A stretch of 64,000 bases of DNA, from NCBI GenBank assembly GCA_020726505.1, contig JAHLEZ010000022.1, positions 930,001 through 994,000 of the forward strand. Reading direction: 5' to 3'. The translations under genes and the position numbers were made by a program. The stretch comes from Leptodontidium sp. MPI-SDFR-AT-0119 (lineage: Eukaryota > Ascomycota > Leotiomycetes > Helotiales > Leptodontidiaceae). The notes under the pieces were generated by a model. It was not told where the DNA came from. It made no database searches and worked only from the letters and a program-made list of their open reading frames with translations. The stretch's first letter is position 1. Each line of letters opens with the position of its first letter. Below are positions 48,756 to 60,647 of this stretch, in pieces.

Positions 48756-49276
48756 GAGAAATGAATGGGTGATTGAGCTAGTGAAACAAATGAGTGGACA
48801 GAATAAAACACGGTACAATGCAGGAGGATGAATGGATGGCAAATGATGTATGTAGCTTACTAGCTTTTACATTACATTGCAAACTATAGCGCAACTAGTT
48901 CTCAGTAAGATCGTGGGCACATGATTGTACAATAGCTCGAGCTCAGATATTGCAGATAGCTAGCTAAGGTTTGGCTGGAAGTCATGGAATAAATCGCTAG
49001 ATTCTCGCTTGCTATGTGCGCACCTCTATTCGGTGCTTTATCTGTGATGGTAGCTGGTGGTGTTGTTGTTGTTGTTTACTTTGTTGAGGGTCGGGGGGTT
49101 GTGTTCGCTGTTGAATCGCGCATTTGTTCTTTTGTTGGGGGTGAGTTGAGGTGGATGTGTGTTCTTTGGTGTGGTGTGTGGTGTTGGGTGGAAGAACGAG
49201 GGGGAGGGGGAAGGTAGTGAGATTTAAATGGTGAGGTAAGAGGGAGGAGGATTCGGGATGTACGTGGAACGGACTT

Positions 49277-49322
49277 GGGGGGGGGGAGGGGGGGGGGGGA
49301 GGGGGGGGGGATATATATATAT
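49277..49322 (+). repeat. G tract followed by (AT)n
   Basis: 34 bases of G interrupted by two A residues (49277-49310) run directly into (AT)6. The G part could form quadruplex structures. Confidence 0.9.
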
Positions 49323-52300
49323 GTTTATATATTTATTGCCAAATTTGATTTCCTGTTCTCGGATGCTGACGCTGCGGTGGGTGTATTGGCAGAGGGAGCT
49401 GTCTTGTCTTGCTTGATTTTGATATAGTGTGGGGCGATGTAGTGCAACGCGCTGTGTTATTTTGGGATACAGGTAGGTATGTATCTTGCTCGACTGACAG
49501 GAGTTGGGGTGGAGGAGGACGTGGCTGGAGGAGGAAGGGAGGAGGAGTGATAGGGCTGGAATTGTGGGAGAGATGGTAGATTATGTACATACATACGTCT
49601 ATGTCTAAATATTCCTCCTGCAGATTGATTGTGATTTTCTCTTCCACCTTCGTTTGCCATGATAGAGGAGTTCTGGTGATGGAGATGGAGATGGGCTTCG
49701 GCGAAAGTGTGTTGATTGATTGCACTTGTAGACATCCACTTACTATCATATAGGCTGCGAAGAGAGTGTGATGGGAGGAATTCCAGTCATACGTACTTAC
49801 CTACCTAGGTAAGTAGCTTGTGAGAGGGATACGACGAGAGTGAAGGCTGAGGAAGGGTGTGTCCTTTGAGCCAGCAACTTGCTAGCTCGGGAACTAATTT
49901 AGCGCTTTGGGATGTGTATTTCGACGGCGACGCATCTTGACGTGTATTTGCAACCAAATGGAGGACAGCACTGATGATGGAAGACATCGACACGCGATGT
50001 TGGAGAATATCTGTGGTTGTGGATGTTCGTTGTGTAGTAGGGTTGAGGTTGAGGAGGTGGGGAGGGTGAAAGTGGCAACGAAAGTATGAAGTGTGAGGGA
50101 AACGGAGAATCCTGAAGATACACAGGCGTGGAGGTTGAGAGAGATGACAAGTGAGGGGATGAATTAAGGTATGAGGACAGGTTGTCCATTGGAGCACTTA
50201 CATTGAATTGTATGTTGATGGCGGGATGCAAGAGAAGTATCTCTTCCCTTGGACACGACGTGCTTGCTAACTGTTTGCCAGCACAAGCACCAGTCCCGCA
50301 GAATTACACGGGGAGCGGAACTTTCCTACTACACGTGGATTACACAAGATTGAGCTCCTCAGCTGCCATAATGTCGCTGTGTGATCATGAGACAGAGTGG
50401 CACAGTCGAACAGGCCACACAACTTACCTGTCTGGGGACTGCCTTCGCATCGGATCTCGTGGTCAAGAGCACAGCATTGATTTTGACACTGGTTATCGTA
50501 CTCGTCTGAAAGAATCATATGATAGGCAAAATAGAGGATGTCTTGGGGATGGCGAGTGGGTGGTCCGTCGCGTCAACATTCACGGCCGAAAGCCACAATG
50601 AACCGTGCGAGGATCCATGACTGTAGGTTCTGATGCCTCTGTGTTTCTCCATGGACGCGGCTTGTGGGACACCGACCCGCATGGTGGCCAATTGTTGAAG
50701 ATTTGTTGATGTGTTCCACTCGAGGATTCGTACAGTCGCTACGTCGTGAGCTTGGAGTATTCGATTCATCCAAGCTCCTGGCGAGCGAGCTGGCAAGACG
50801 ACTCTTCTGCGATCCAACCCAGTTGTGTTTGTCGAGCCGTATTCCATTCAATCTCTCCGCGAAAGATTGTTGATACCAGTGCGAGGTTGAAGCGGGGTGC
50901 GCGGTCTCCAAGTAGGTCGCGTTGAAATTGCTCGCGGTTCGAGCTTCCGCTTTCGGCTTTTGCTCTTGTTTTTTTTCCCCTTCTGTTTTCTGCTCGCAAG
51001 TTTGCTGTATTTTCTCTGCAGGAAGGACGAGCCTTCCTTTGCTCGTGGAGATTCAGTTGATCGAGGTTGAATCGTGTTCATCGTCCCTTCCCAACCAAAT
51101 GACGACTCATCCAGATCAAGAGCGCTCGGGTCTCGCAATTTTGGATGTTTGTCGACTTTCCAAATCGGTGCCACCGTGGGGGATATGCCCATATTCGCGT
51201 TCTCGGCCGAAAACGAGGCGTGTCGGTGGTCCTCGAGACGGCCTTGTTATGATTGAGGTCTTGCTGAAGGCCGAGTAGTACGTGTGTACCTGTTGACCAT
51301 GAGACGCCGAATCGTATATGATCGGTGCTGCTCCGACGAACATGCCTTGCTGTGTCGATGGCCAATTTTCCGAATGACGTTCTCCCGAGTCGTTTCTTGT
51401 CGCACGGTTCATTTGTCTTGGGTTTCTGTGTCTGGATCTAGTATCATCATTGCATCTGGATGCTTCCATTCACATTTATGGCTTGCGAATGTCGATCTGT
51501 CTCTGAGGCAATTGGGGATGCGATAGAATGTCGTGGTTCCTTGGTGCGATCTGTTGCAACCAGTGCTCCCACGAAGTTTCTTGAGCTTAACAACTCTCCT
51601 TCGGCAACAGTGGCAGCTGAACCACTGTATCCAAGATGGCGGATATCCTCCCAAGCAATTTTTCCAACAGTATCTTGGGCTCTAGAGGTAGAAAGCCTCC
51701 ACGAGGTTGGGTATGATTCCGAGTCGACGTCGCCGCCTGTCCCTTTCTATAGACGGACTTTGCGAAATAGCGCGATCGAAGACAATGTTAGGGACGTTTC
51801 ATTCCTACGAGAAATAGCAAGAGGATATTCAGTTGGGGTATTGTGGTTCGTGCGTCCCCAACACCGGCTCGCGCGTTAGATGTTGTGTTGCCATTGCCGC
51901 CGCTGTAGGGGTTTTGACGTCAAACTGTGGCCGGCGGGTACTATCGAATAAAGAGAGGTCGTGATGCGCGTTGACGTTTATGGGCTTCTTTCAACAACAT
52001 TGCAATGTCTTCATGGACCATATCCTGGTGCATTCGAAGCTTGCTGCTGTACTTAAAGTGGTTGAGGTTGAGAACAGGACCAAGCCAAACAGCCAGTCTG
52101 GAGGACCATCAAAGTGGGAGACCCCGAAAACCCCCATCTCCTGCCAGAAAAAGACAGAGGCCCCAGAGGATTTGTGTTGGTCGTCTAATTCGAGGTTCGT
52201 TTCTGTCACCTCCTTTTCTTCTTCCAATACTGATTTCCTGCACGTTCAAGCCGTTGCACGGATATGGAATTGTCACACCGCATCACCACCACCATGCCTT

Positions 52301-55300
52301 CTCCAAGCCCTGACAATACCACTGCTATCATTGAACTAGGTTTCCCTCGAGGTCTCCCTGCTGTGATTAGTATTCTCTTGTGCTTGTTAAGCGCCGATGT
52401 CTTTCCTGATGCCCCACAGCACTGTTGGAATCAGCTTGACAACTCGGGGCCAGGTGCTGGTCAACACTCGCAGTCGCAAATGTGGGCCAGAGAGTCACCG
52501 GCCAGCATCACGGTCTCGTGTGCTTCTCGTTGATCATGGTTGCATGAGGTTATGCACACAGAAGCACAACTCACCTCTCAGGGATGTTCATTACTCCATC
52601 GCTCCTGCGATGAAGCGTCGCGGTTTCAAGTTTCTAGATCACGGGCAAGCGAGAACCTGCTGGGAACAGTCAAAGAATGCACATCGACGCCCTGGAGACT
52701 GTGTAACCTTGGACCCTCGTCTTTTATCCTAGGCCTAGGGTTAGGTTGGGCCTCGAAGCAGGTGTGTGTCGATCCTCCAAGGCGTCCTTGCATTTTTGCC
52801 TGGGCACTTGCTGAGCTTCGAATGGTTCGGAAAAGATTCTCATTGGATCTCTGGCAATGGCATCGCGACATCTTCAGGACACAGACGAGTCATCCGCCCA
52901 CCATGATTTAGCGTGCTGCAAGAGGATGGAAAATCGCCATGCAGTTTCTCCATGGTTAACCATGCCTCTTGATCGATCTTCTTATCCAAAAGGTTCATCT
53001 CAACCAACAAACAAGGCTACTGAAATCCCCGCGGTGGCTGAGCAAGTTCGGCTGGCCCTATCATTGATTCGATTGAGTGTCCTGGATCCGTCGCCGATTG
53101 TCAGCCAGATCTCGGATGTCCCGCCCGCCCGTTTATTCAGTTAGTCCGGCTTCCAATGAAGGCCTGTTACCTGAAAATTGCCAGACAAGGAGCGGGACAA
53201 TATGTCCATTGCTTCCTGATTGGTGATGTGGATCTGTAATTAGGTCCACAGACGGTTACAATGAGAAAATGTGCTCCATGAGTGGTTGTCGATGGTCTCG
53301 ATCAATGACCGCCAGCTGCGGAATGTCTGCCCCATTGGCTGGCAAGTTCAAACGTGGGTTGGTGTAACCCTCTCCGGTTGCTATCTTCCGTGCAGTTCTT
53401 GAGGACAAGCCATGCGCCTGAAAAGATCAGGTGGCAGTGACTGATGGAAGGCTAGTGACGGTGTGCAACTATTTTGAGTATCGTTAGCCGAATCACCACT
53501 TTTCGAGATTGAGGACTGCATCAAATCTCCCGTTCGCAGGCAGGTCCCAGCCAGTATCGCTTCAGATGAAAGATGACGGCCCAGATATGATATGCGATTG
53601 CCGCCGTGGTGCAACAAAAGTAGATCGGCGTCAAGGAGCGCTTCTCTATTGTTGTCTATTCCCCGCACGAACAGCACGGTTCACATGTTGCGCTTCGAGA
53701 CAGCTGTCAGCTTGGGGGCGGCATGGACATGAGACCGCATTTCGGCAGTGTCCCCTGGACGTTTCGCTTTTTGAAACCGAGCGATCCCCCATCAAGATTC
53801 AAAAGGCGTTGACGGGCCTTTTTGTTACAACCGCATCTAGAAGGAAGAGCTGTGCATGCAAGAAGCAGCATTCAGAAGCTGCTCCGATCGTTCATGCAGT
53901 ACCCATCACAAATCCCAGACCCCGACCAGACCCGCAAAAGAGAAAGGCGACGGAGGATGGTTTTGGCACTTTTTGACGAATCGTCAAGGGTAAGCGAAAA
54001 GACGAGCCTGAACTTCCTGATGAAGATGGGGAGGGGTAGGGTAGGGGGAAAGGGAGGGTCCGTCGGATATGAGATAGGGACCTGGTATATGAGTCTCGGC
54101 AGGGCCGACTGTGCCGTAATATCAAGGTACCGGCATTTGATTGTGGTGTCGTCACTCGTCAGTTCAATACCACCGACTTGCTCGCAACATCAATGTTGAT
54201 GTTGATTGATGTTCAGCTGGCGCTTGAAATACCTTCACTGGCTGCACGTCCGTCCCAAAGCAGTCGATACACCCTTGGGGTGTAACGGCATCTCGCTGGA
54301 AGAGGGAAATCGGAATCTATTCTCGCGTCAAAGATGCAGATGCAGGCTAATTGTGGGGGTGTTGGCTGTGTTGACTGCGTTGACTGCGTTGACTGCGACT
54401 AATTGTTCGCGAGAGTTTTGCTGTGCCGCGCACGCACAGGAAATCACACCGAAGGCGCGCGGTTACGAGACACTCACTCGTCTGCACTGCCTCCATACAG
54501 GGCCCTGCAAGACACAGCCGACACCTCTTGATTCGCTGCGGCTGCTGTCTCCCCCTGCTAGCTGGTTCCGGGAGACTGGAGACTGAACCAAACTGTCGGG
54601 TTTCTTGGCGGAAAATCGATCAAATCACGTTACGAGCCGGAGCACCAGCACAGGGGGCGGCGTGCGGCCGAAACTCGAACAACGGGGGCACACACGCCAT
54701 ACGCTTTACGCGGGCTAGCTACATGGGGCAGGAGGTAGAAGAGGTACAGATGGAGGGGAGGGGGCGGACAAGGTGTGTTGCAGGAGGCGGAGGGAGGTGG
54801 ATAGGTCAGTCGGTCGGCCCGTACAGTTAGTTGGCTGTAGGCTATGTACGACTTGGAGATCAAGGCAGTAGTAGTCAGGCAACAGGTTTGTCTACCTACT
54901 GTCTGTCTACTGTCGCGGCTGCTTCTGCGCGATGATCACTTCATACACACCCCCTTTTCTTATTCTTTCCTCTCCTCTCTTGTTTTCTCTCCTATCTTCT
55001 CGGCTCCCTCTCTCCCCCTTTCACTTACCGGTTGATCACTGGTCTTAGACACACCCTCGTAACGAGGCTGATGCGCTCCAAGAAAGGGAACTTGGCAAGG
55101 GAGAGGTTGAAGTTCAGTGCACAGTGACGAAAGAGAACACACATACACCCACACCTACTCGGAAACTGAGATTTCGCATATTTAGATTGTTTGCTTGCGA
55201 TCCTTCAGTTGCGACGTGGCCCCTTTTCTCCCTTCTCGCTTCTGTTTTGCGATCGTTTTCAACTTGCCACCCGGCCAAATCTCGAAGTCAAGGCTTGCCC

Positions 55301-55902
55301 GTGATTTCTGCTACCCTCATCAAATCACAACCGTCAGTTAAATGCGGCAGTCCAGCCGTCGGTCCGGCTCGACCCTTGCTTGTCGTCGTCTATACCTGGC
55401 GATGCCCTGCTTTACACCCTACGCTGCCATTCCGACCAACAAACACGCGCCTGCAGCGCATACTTACAACAGGAACCAGATCATCCATATATTGTCCCGC
55501 ACGGCTAGACCATATTAGCGAGTTGCTGCTAGGTTCTGGTGTAGGCAGTCTGGAGATAGAAGTGCCGTGTGTCGTCCAAAATCCCTTCCGCCAGTCCACT
55601 GGGCGGCTACCTTGCATTTCCAACAGTGGACACACCTTTCTTTACTACTGCCACCCAGGCCACCAGTTTGGCGACCAGTTTGGCGACCAAACAGGGCTCA
55701 TGCCTGCTGTGCCTCCCTTTCGACCTGGGTAAACTTATAGGCCTTTGCCGGCCAAACTGCAGCTCAAACGACATTGCCCTAGCAGCGAGGCTCTCTCCTC
55801 AGCTCCTGACACATCCTTGAACTTCATAATCGCCAGGCAGACTCCCAGTTGAATCTCTATATAATTTTATCGACGCATCTTTGTGGCTTGATCTTCATCT
55901 GA

Positions 55903-55969
55903 GTAAGAGCACCTCCCTCCCGTGCACATTGATGTCTTGATTTGTGCATCTCTTAACTTCACTAAACAG
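55903..55969 (+). other. probable 5'-UTR intron of the Myb-like gene
   Basis: GTAAGA donor after CATCTGA, a CACTAAAC branch-like site and AAACAG acceptor give a 67-nt intron ending 46 bp before the start codon at 56016. The size and signals match the coding introns in this window. Confidence 0.55.
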
Positions 55970-56015
55970 TTGCACCCCTCCAGTTGCACATCAGAATCAC
56001 CAATCGCCTCTCAAA

Positions 56016-57704
56016 ATGCCAGAAGTCAAGCAAGAGCACCGTCAAGATGACAACATCTATGTTGCGAACCATCTGGGACGAACACAAGCCGAAGACCTCG
56101 CTCCATACAGCGCACGGAGTGGTGTACGTCTTACTAACATCGTTAAAATCGTCGATGCATATCTAACTCCCTTACTTAGGTATCCTCCTTCAACCTTCCT
56201 CTTAATTACGGCTCTACCCTCGTTACTCCTGTCTCAATGACAAGCTCTCCTAGCCTCACTACCAAGTCGGTTCCTGCAATGCATAGCGACCTGGACGTCA
56301 AGTTATCACCAGGATCACTCTCGCCAACCTACGGACTTTACAGCCCGGACAGCGACTTCTACCCCAGATACAACCCTCCGATGAAGCACAAAGACTCAAC
56401 TGGAGTCTTGCATATCTCCACAGCTGATAACTTCTTCCCTCCTGGCTCGCCGTTCACTTGCCCATCGCCTTATTACGGCGATTACGGTGTCTCTGCACCA
56501 TCACAGTCCGGCAAGACATCAAACTCCTCTCCAAGCTTCCATCACAGTCCAAACATGCAGTCTGCAGGTGGCTGCAGTAGCAGTGGATACTATTCCAGGA
56601 ACCAGACCCCAGCTCTTAGCGCAAGCAGCTACAAGAGCAGCAGCCAAACACCAATTCGCGTCGCGCCCAGTCCTTCGAGTCCTCCGATCCTCATTGCGCC
56701 CAATCCATCTACGTTGAAGCCCGCAACAGCAAAACTCCACCCTGAAGTCCGTCGTCAAGCGCCTTCGGACAAGATGTCTCGGCCGTTTCAGAAGCCTATC
56801 CAAGAGAGATACTCTCCTGTTAGTCAGGACCAAGCATCAAAAGTGCAGAAGGCCAGCAAGAAGAAAAAGAATATGCCAGATGGCTTCTACGAGAAGCTCA
56901 TGGCTGCTGGCGAGATCCATGAGATGACTGCTGAAGAGCGAGTACTGCTACAGTTGGTTATCCGTGATGATCTTCCTTGGAAGGCGGTCATGGAGAACTA
57001 CAACGCAACTTTCCCAGCAAAACAGAAGCAAACACCAGCTTTGCAGATGAAGAAGATGAGACTAATAGAGAGACTTCAACCTTGGACTGCTGTGGAGGTG
57101 AGAAAGGTGTTTAACACTGGTTCTTTCTTGTCAGAGGTGAAGACAAAACTGACACGATATACAGAAAAAGGCGTTGGAGTTGTCTGTTGAAGCGAACAAG
57201 GGGAATTGGAAAGCGGTTGCGAAGAACATGTCCAAGTTTGGTGCTAAAGAAAAATGGTCTTCCGAAGCATGCCAAAAGCAATGGGAAGATATGCAAGGCA
57301 GAGAAAGCTTGTCTCAGTATGAGATGGCTCAGGCGGGGGACTACAGGCGTCATCGAACCTTATCTTCGGACATTACCCAGCTGTCAACGGATGAACAGTC
57401 GTGGTCTGATGAAGCGCTTAGCGTCAGACATAGCCCGTTTGGAGATGATCAGGGGCAGTTGGTCTCTTCTCTGTCGACAGCGACCATGGACAATACACGA
57501 AGCAGGACAGCAAGCGATGCAAGTGTCCACATGCAAATGCAGCAACAACATCTTCACCACATCCAGCAACAGATGGTGTATAGCCAGCAAAACCAGCAAT
57601 CATATCAACCACGCCAACAGCAACAACGACAATACAACCAACCCAACACCCAACATCATCAAGCTCAACAACCACGCAATAACAGTTGGGCCCAAGGGGC
57701 TTAG
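56016..57704 (+). CDS. Myb/SANT-like transcriptional regulator
   Basis: Putative nuclear DNA-binding protein of 521 aa from three exons, 56016-56123, 56180-57097 and 57165-57704, all phase 0, with branch sites TCTAAC and ACTGAC. Residues 1-210 are Ser/Pro/Tyr-rich and disordered (SPTYGLYSPDSDFYPRYNPP). After a basic run (KASKKKKNMPDGFYEKL) comes a tandem Myb/SANT-like region: MTAEERVLLQLVIRDDLPWK with VMENYNATFPAKQ, then LQPWTAVEKKALELSVEANK with GNWKAVAKNM and ACQKQWEDM; the spaced Trp residues support the fold. The C-terminus is Gln/His-rich (MQMQQQHLHHIQQQM). It stands alone between long gene-free flanks, a layout often seen for developmental regulators. No specific orthologue is named. 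Confidence 0.85.
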
Positions 57705-58496
57705 ACTTCAAAACTTTTCACTTCAAGATATATCTTTGGGCAAACTTTGGTCGGTATTCACTTCTTCTGGTATGAATTTTGGGATCTTTTAGTTCAGTTA
57801 CACGACGAAACGAGGGTGGGTGGGCTGGTCAAATCGAGTTGTGAATAGGGTATAGGGGAAATGGGACATGCGCTAGGCCATCTGTTTTAGGTCAACGGAG
57901 AAGGCAGAACAGCGGGTAGAATTTCCTTGGGGCTATAGGCATTTATCAAGGGATTTATCTTGGAAGTCAGCAAGCAAGCCTGGATGGCTTCCATTTATAT
58001 TTTCATTGTATCAATATTCACCTACCTACGAGGTGAAGCTTGAGAATTTTTTTCACGAGATATGAATAGCGGTCAATCAACCAGCTAATGAAATATGAAT
58101 TGGGCTCTTTGAGGTTCAATCCAGTAGCCAACAATAGAGCAGAGAGAGAGAGATAGAGAGCTAGAATATCCAATATTGACAAGCCTGCTATTCCATCTCT
58201 TCCAAAATTAAGTCACTATCAACAGCAGATTTCGTTTAATTCAGGACTCAAGAGGAAGAACTGCAAGCCGGGCTTTAGCTCAAGCCCCCATCACCCGGGA
58301 ATGGAGCACGGGGTTCGGCAGGCTAGCATGGTCGTCGCTCAGGCTTTTCTTTTTCTCATCACATCTGGTCACATCTGGAGGCGCTTAATTTTTGCTTGGT
58401 TCATGGTATGATACTACCTTGCCCTAGGCGTGTCGTGGCGTTGACAGGGGGAGGGGGGGAGGATTTGCGGTTGTGTCTCCCCTTCCAGAAGTCCAT

Positions 58497-58543
58497 TCCA
58501 TCCATCCATCCATCCATCCATCCATCTATCCATCTATCCATCC
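58497..58543 (+). repeat. (TCCA)n tetranucleotide repeat
   Basis: TCCA units, near-perfect, with two TCTA variants toward the end. Confidence 0.95.
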
Positions 58544-58928
58544 CTTTTCTACTGTAACTGTAATCGAATTCGACGAGGTAATGCAAGGCAAGGCAGCGAA
58601 AGCGGGTGGAAGTGCATGGCCTATCCTGCAACTTATGGGGAGAGGGAGAGATGAGCAAGGGAAGCACCAAGAACGGTCCAAAATTTTCAGATGGAGGGGT
58701 GAGGAGGGGTGAGTGGGAAGGGGAAGAAAGCCACTTGGCGGACGTGCGAGGCCGGGTTGATTTGCTAGAAGAGCGAGGCGAGGCGAGGCGAGACATTTTC
58801 AACTTTAAAACTCTCGCTCCTTGCTAGCCTATGGTATTGAGGTAGGGGATTGGCATTTCTGAAATGCTTCTTTTCTTTTCTCGCCGTCCTCGCTTGTGAT
58901 GTATCACAGAGTGGAGGAGTTGGAGCTC

Positions 58929-58946
58929 AAGCTCGAGCTCGAGCTT
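58929..58946. repeat. 18-bp perfect palindrome
   Basis: AAGCTCGAGCTCGAGCTT reads the same on both strands; it is built from overlapping AGCTCGAGCT units in a gene-free region. Confidence 0.85.
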
Positions 58947-60623
58947 AAGCCAACTAGCAACATCCCCATGCATGCTCGTCATTTCTTAAATTACGACGAC
59001 GGTGACGGTGTGGACGGAAGGTGAGACTTTCTTAACGGCTCGTACTGGCTACGGCAAGACAGGTCTCTTTTTCGGAGCATGCCGAAAGAGATAGATGTAT
59101 AGATGCAAGGATGGATGCATGGCGTTTCTTTTGCATGTGTGACCATGTGTCAGGGAACATGGCAGAGCATGGCATGGTATGGTATCAATCACAGTAAGGG
59201 ATAGAAAGTGGAGAGGAGGGGGACGGTAAAGGAAGCAGAAAGGAATGGAGGCGTAGAAACGGAAACTGCCCCTGCGGCCATCATCACTAGCCCATCTTCT
59301 GCCGTCACCGCAACGCCAATGCCAAAAGCCAAAGCCAGTGCCAGACCGAACTTGTACCGTACCTTACCCTATCTTGCCCGTCTTTTCGGCATCGTGCTCC
59401 AGTAGGAGACATTAGACGAATGAAGGAGTATTTGCGTAGAATTTGCACACCTTACTTAGGTACCTTACCTTATTCACCTGCCGCATGTGTCTCTGTGGCA
59501 AATGATGGTGAAGGAGGGAATACAATGATGATTTGGCTTGCTTCTACCCGTACGGCACAGAAGCTAGAAATGAGATGAGGGTGTGCAGACCAATTCGACC
59601 TGGCCGAAAGTTTCGGCATTTGACTTTGAACTTCTGCGAAGCATGCACGCACGAAACCGGTGCAAGCCACTTGTTGGATCCCGTGTGCCTGGTTCTAAAT
59701 CTTGGTTGAGTGCTTCATGGCTGCATATCATGTCCTGCGTGCTGCTGTGCAGCGTATTGCGGAAATGTTGGAAGGCTGGCTGGCTTGGTTTGGTTCCTTC
59801 ACCTGGACACCTATGGGCGCTAGGGTGTTCCGCATAAGAACAGGTACGGACAACCGCAATAGCCTCCTTTGCTAAGGGAAACAGTTTACCATCAAGGCTC
59901 ATCCTTCCTCCTTCAGAAGTCATAGGGTCCTAGAAATCTAGCACTACATGAGGCCTGACTAACTGAGATGGTTGCCTAATTTTCTACTCTAACATGGCTT
60001 AAACTTTGAAATAGGCTTAATTCAACTTGTTGATGTAATTCATCGTCTTGCTGCTTCAGGGAGAGCAATGTGCCGCCGGTTGTTCTGCTTCTCTGATGTG
60101 ACTGACCCTTCCCCATGGCCGAAGCGCCACTTCCCTTTTCTCTCATTCACCTACTCACCAAGCTACTACTTGGCAGCCTCAACCTTCCAATGGAATTGAA
60201 AGAACTGATTTTTTTAACCGCCTACTCTTCCTAGCTAGTCAGTTTACAGGATATTCTACAGCATCGAAATAATATATCGCCCGTCCATTCGGTAGCCATG
60301 CCGATCGACAATCACTTGACCATGTGGACGCTGCGAGTATCCTCAAACGTACGATATCAGAAACTCGCATGCAGAAAGTGAAAGTGACAGGGCACAAACG
60401 AGGAAGGGGTGAAGCGGCGGCACGACAGAGCAGACAAGAAAGACAACTGTGGATCTAGACCGTCCTGACATCGGGCAGATCGCATCGGTGAGCCTGCCCA
60501 TACGGAGGATATGTGGGTGTCGTGCTCTTCTCGATTGGCTGGTGGCCAGATCTTGATCTCGGTGGCTTGGGAATATCCCTGGGTGTGAGTGAGCGGTGGA
60601 GAGGGGAGGGGGGGTCGAGGTTG

Positions 60624-60647
60624 CAGCAGCAGCAGCAGCAGCAGCAG
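60624..60647 (+). repeat. (CAG)8 trinucleotide repeat
   Basis: Eight perfect CAG units outside any supported gene. Confidence 0.95.

Larger units (their letters stand above)
46043..55902. other. gene desert upstream of the Myb-like gene
   Basis: Nearly 10 kb without a gene I can support. Many frames of 60-150 codons exist on both strands but overlap each other, use simple-sequence bias, and show no domain or splice series. It contains hexamer repeats, a G tract with an adjacent AT tract, a TAGGGTTAGG element at 52736-52745 and an isolated strong splice donor on the minus strand at 50,422-50,430. It may act as a long regulatory region or carry non-coding transcripts; that is inference. Confidence 0.5.

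Noticed and set aside
50182..53144. Many frames of 75-155 codons on both strands in the desert
   Set aside because: They overlap in several frames, show no domain or splice series, and have no consistent codon bias.
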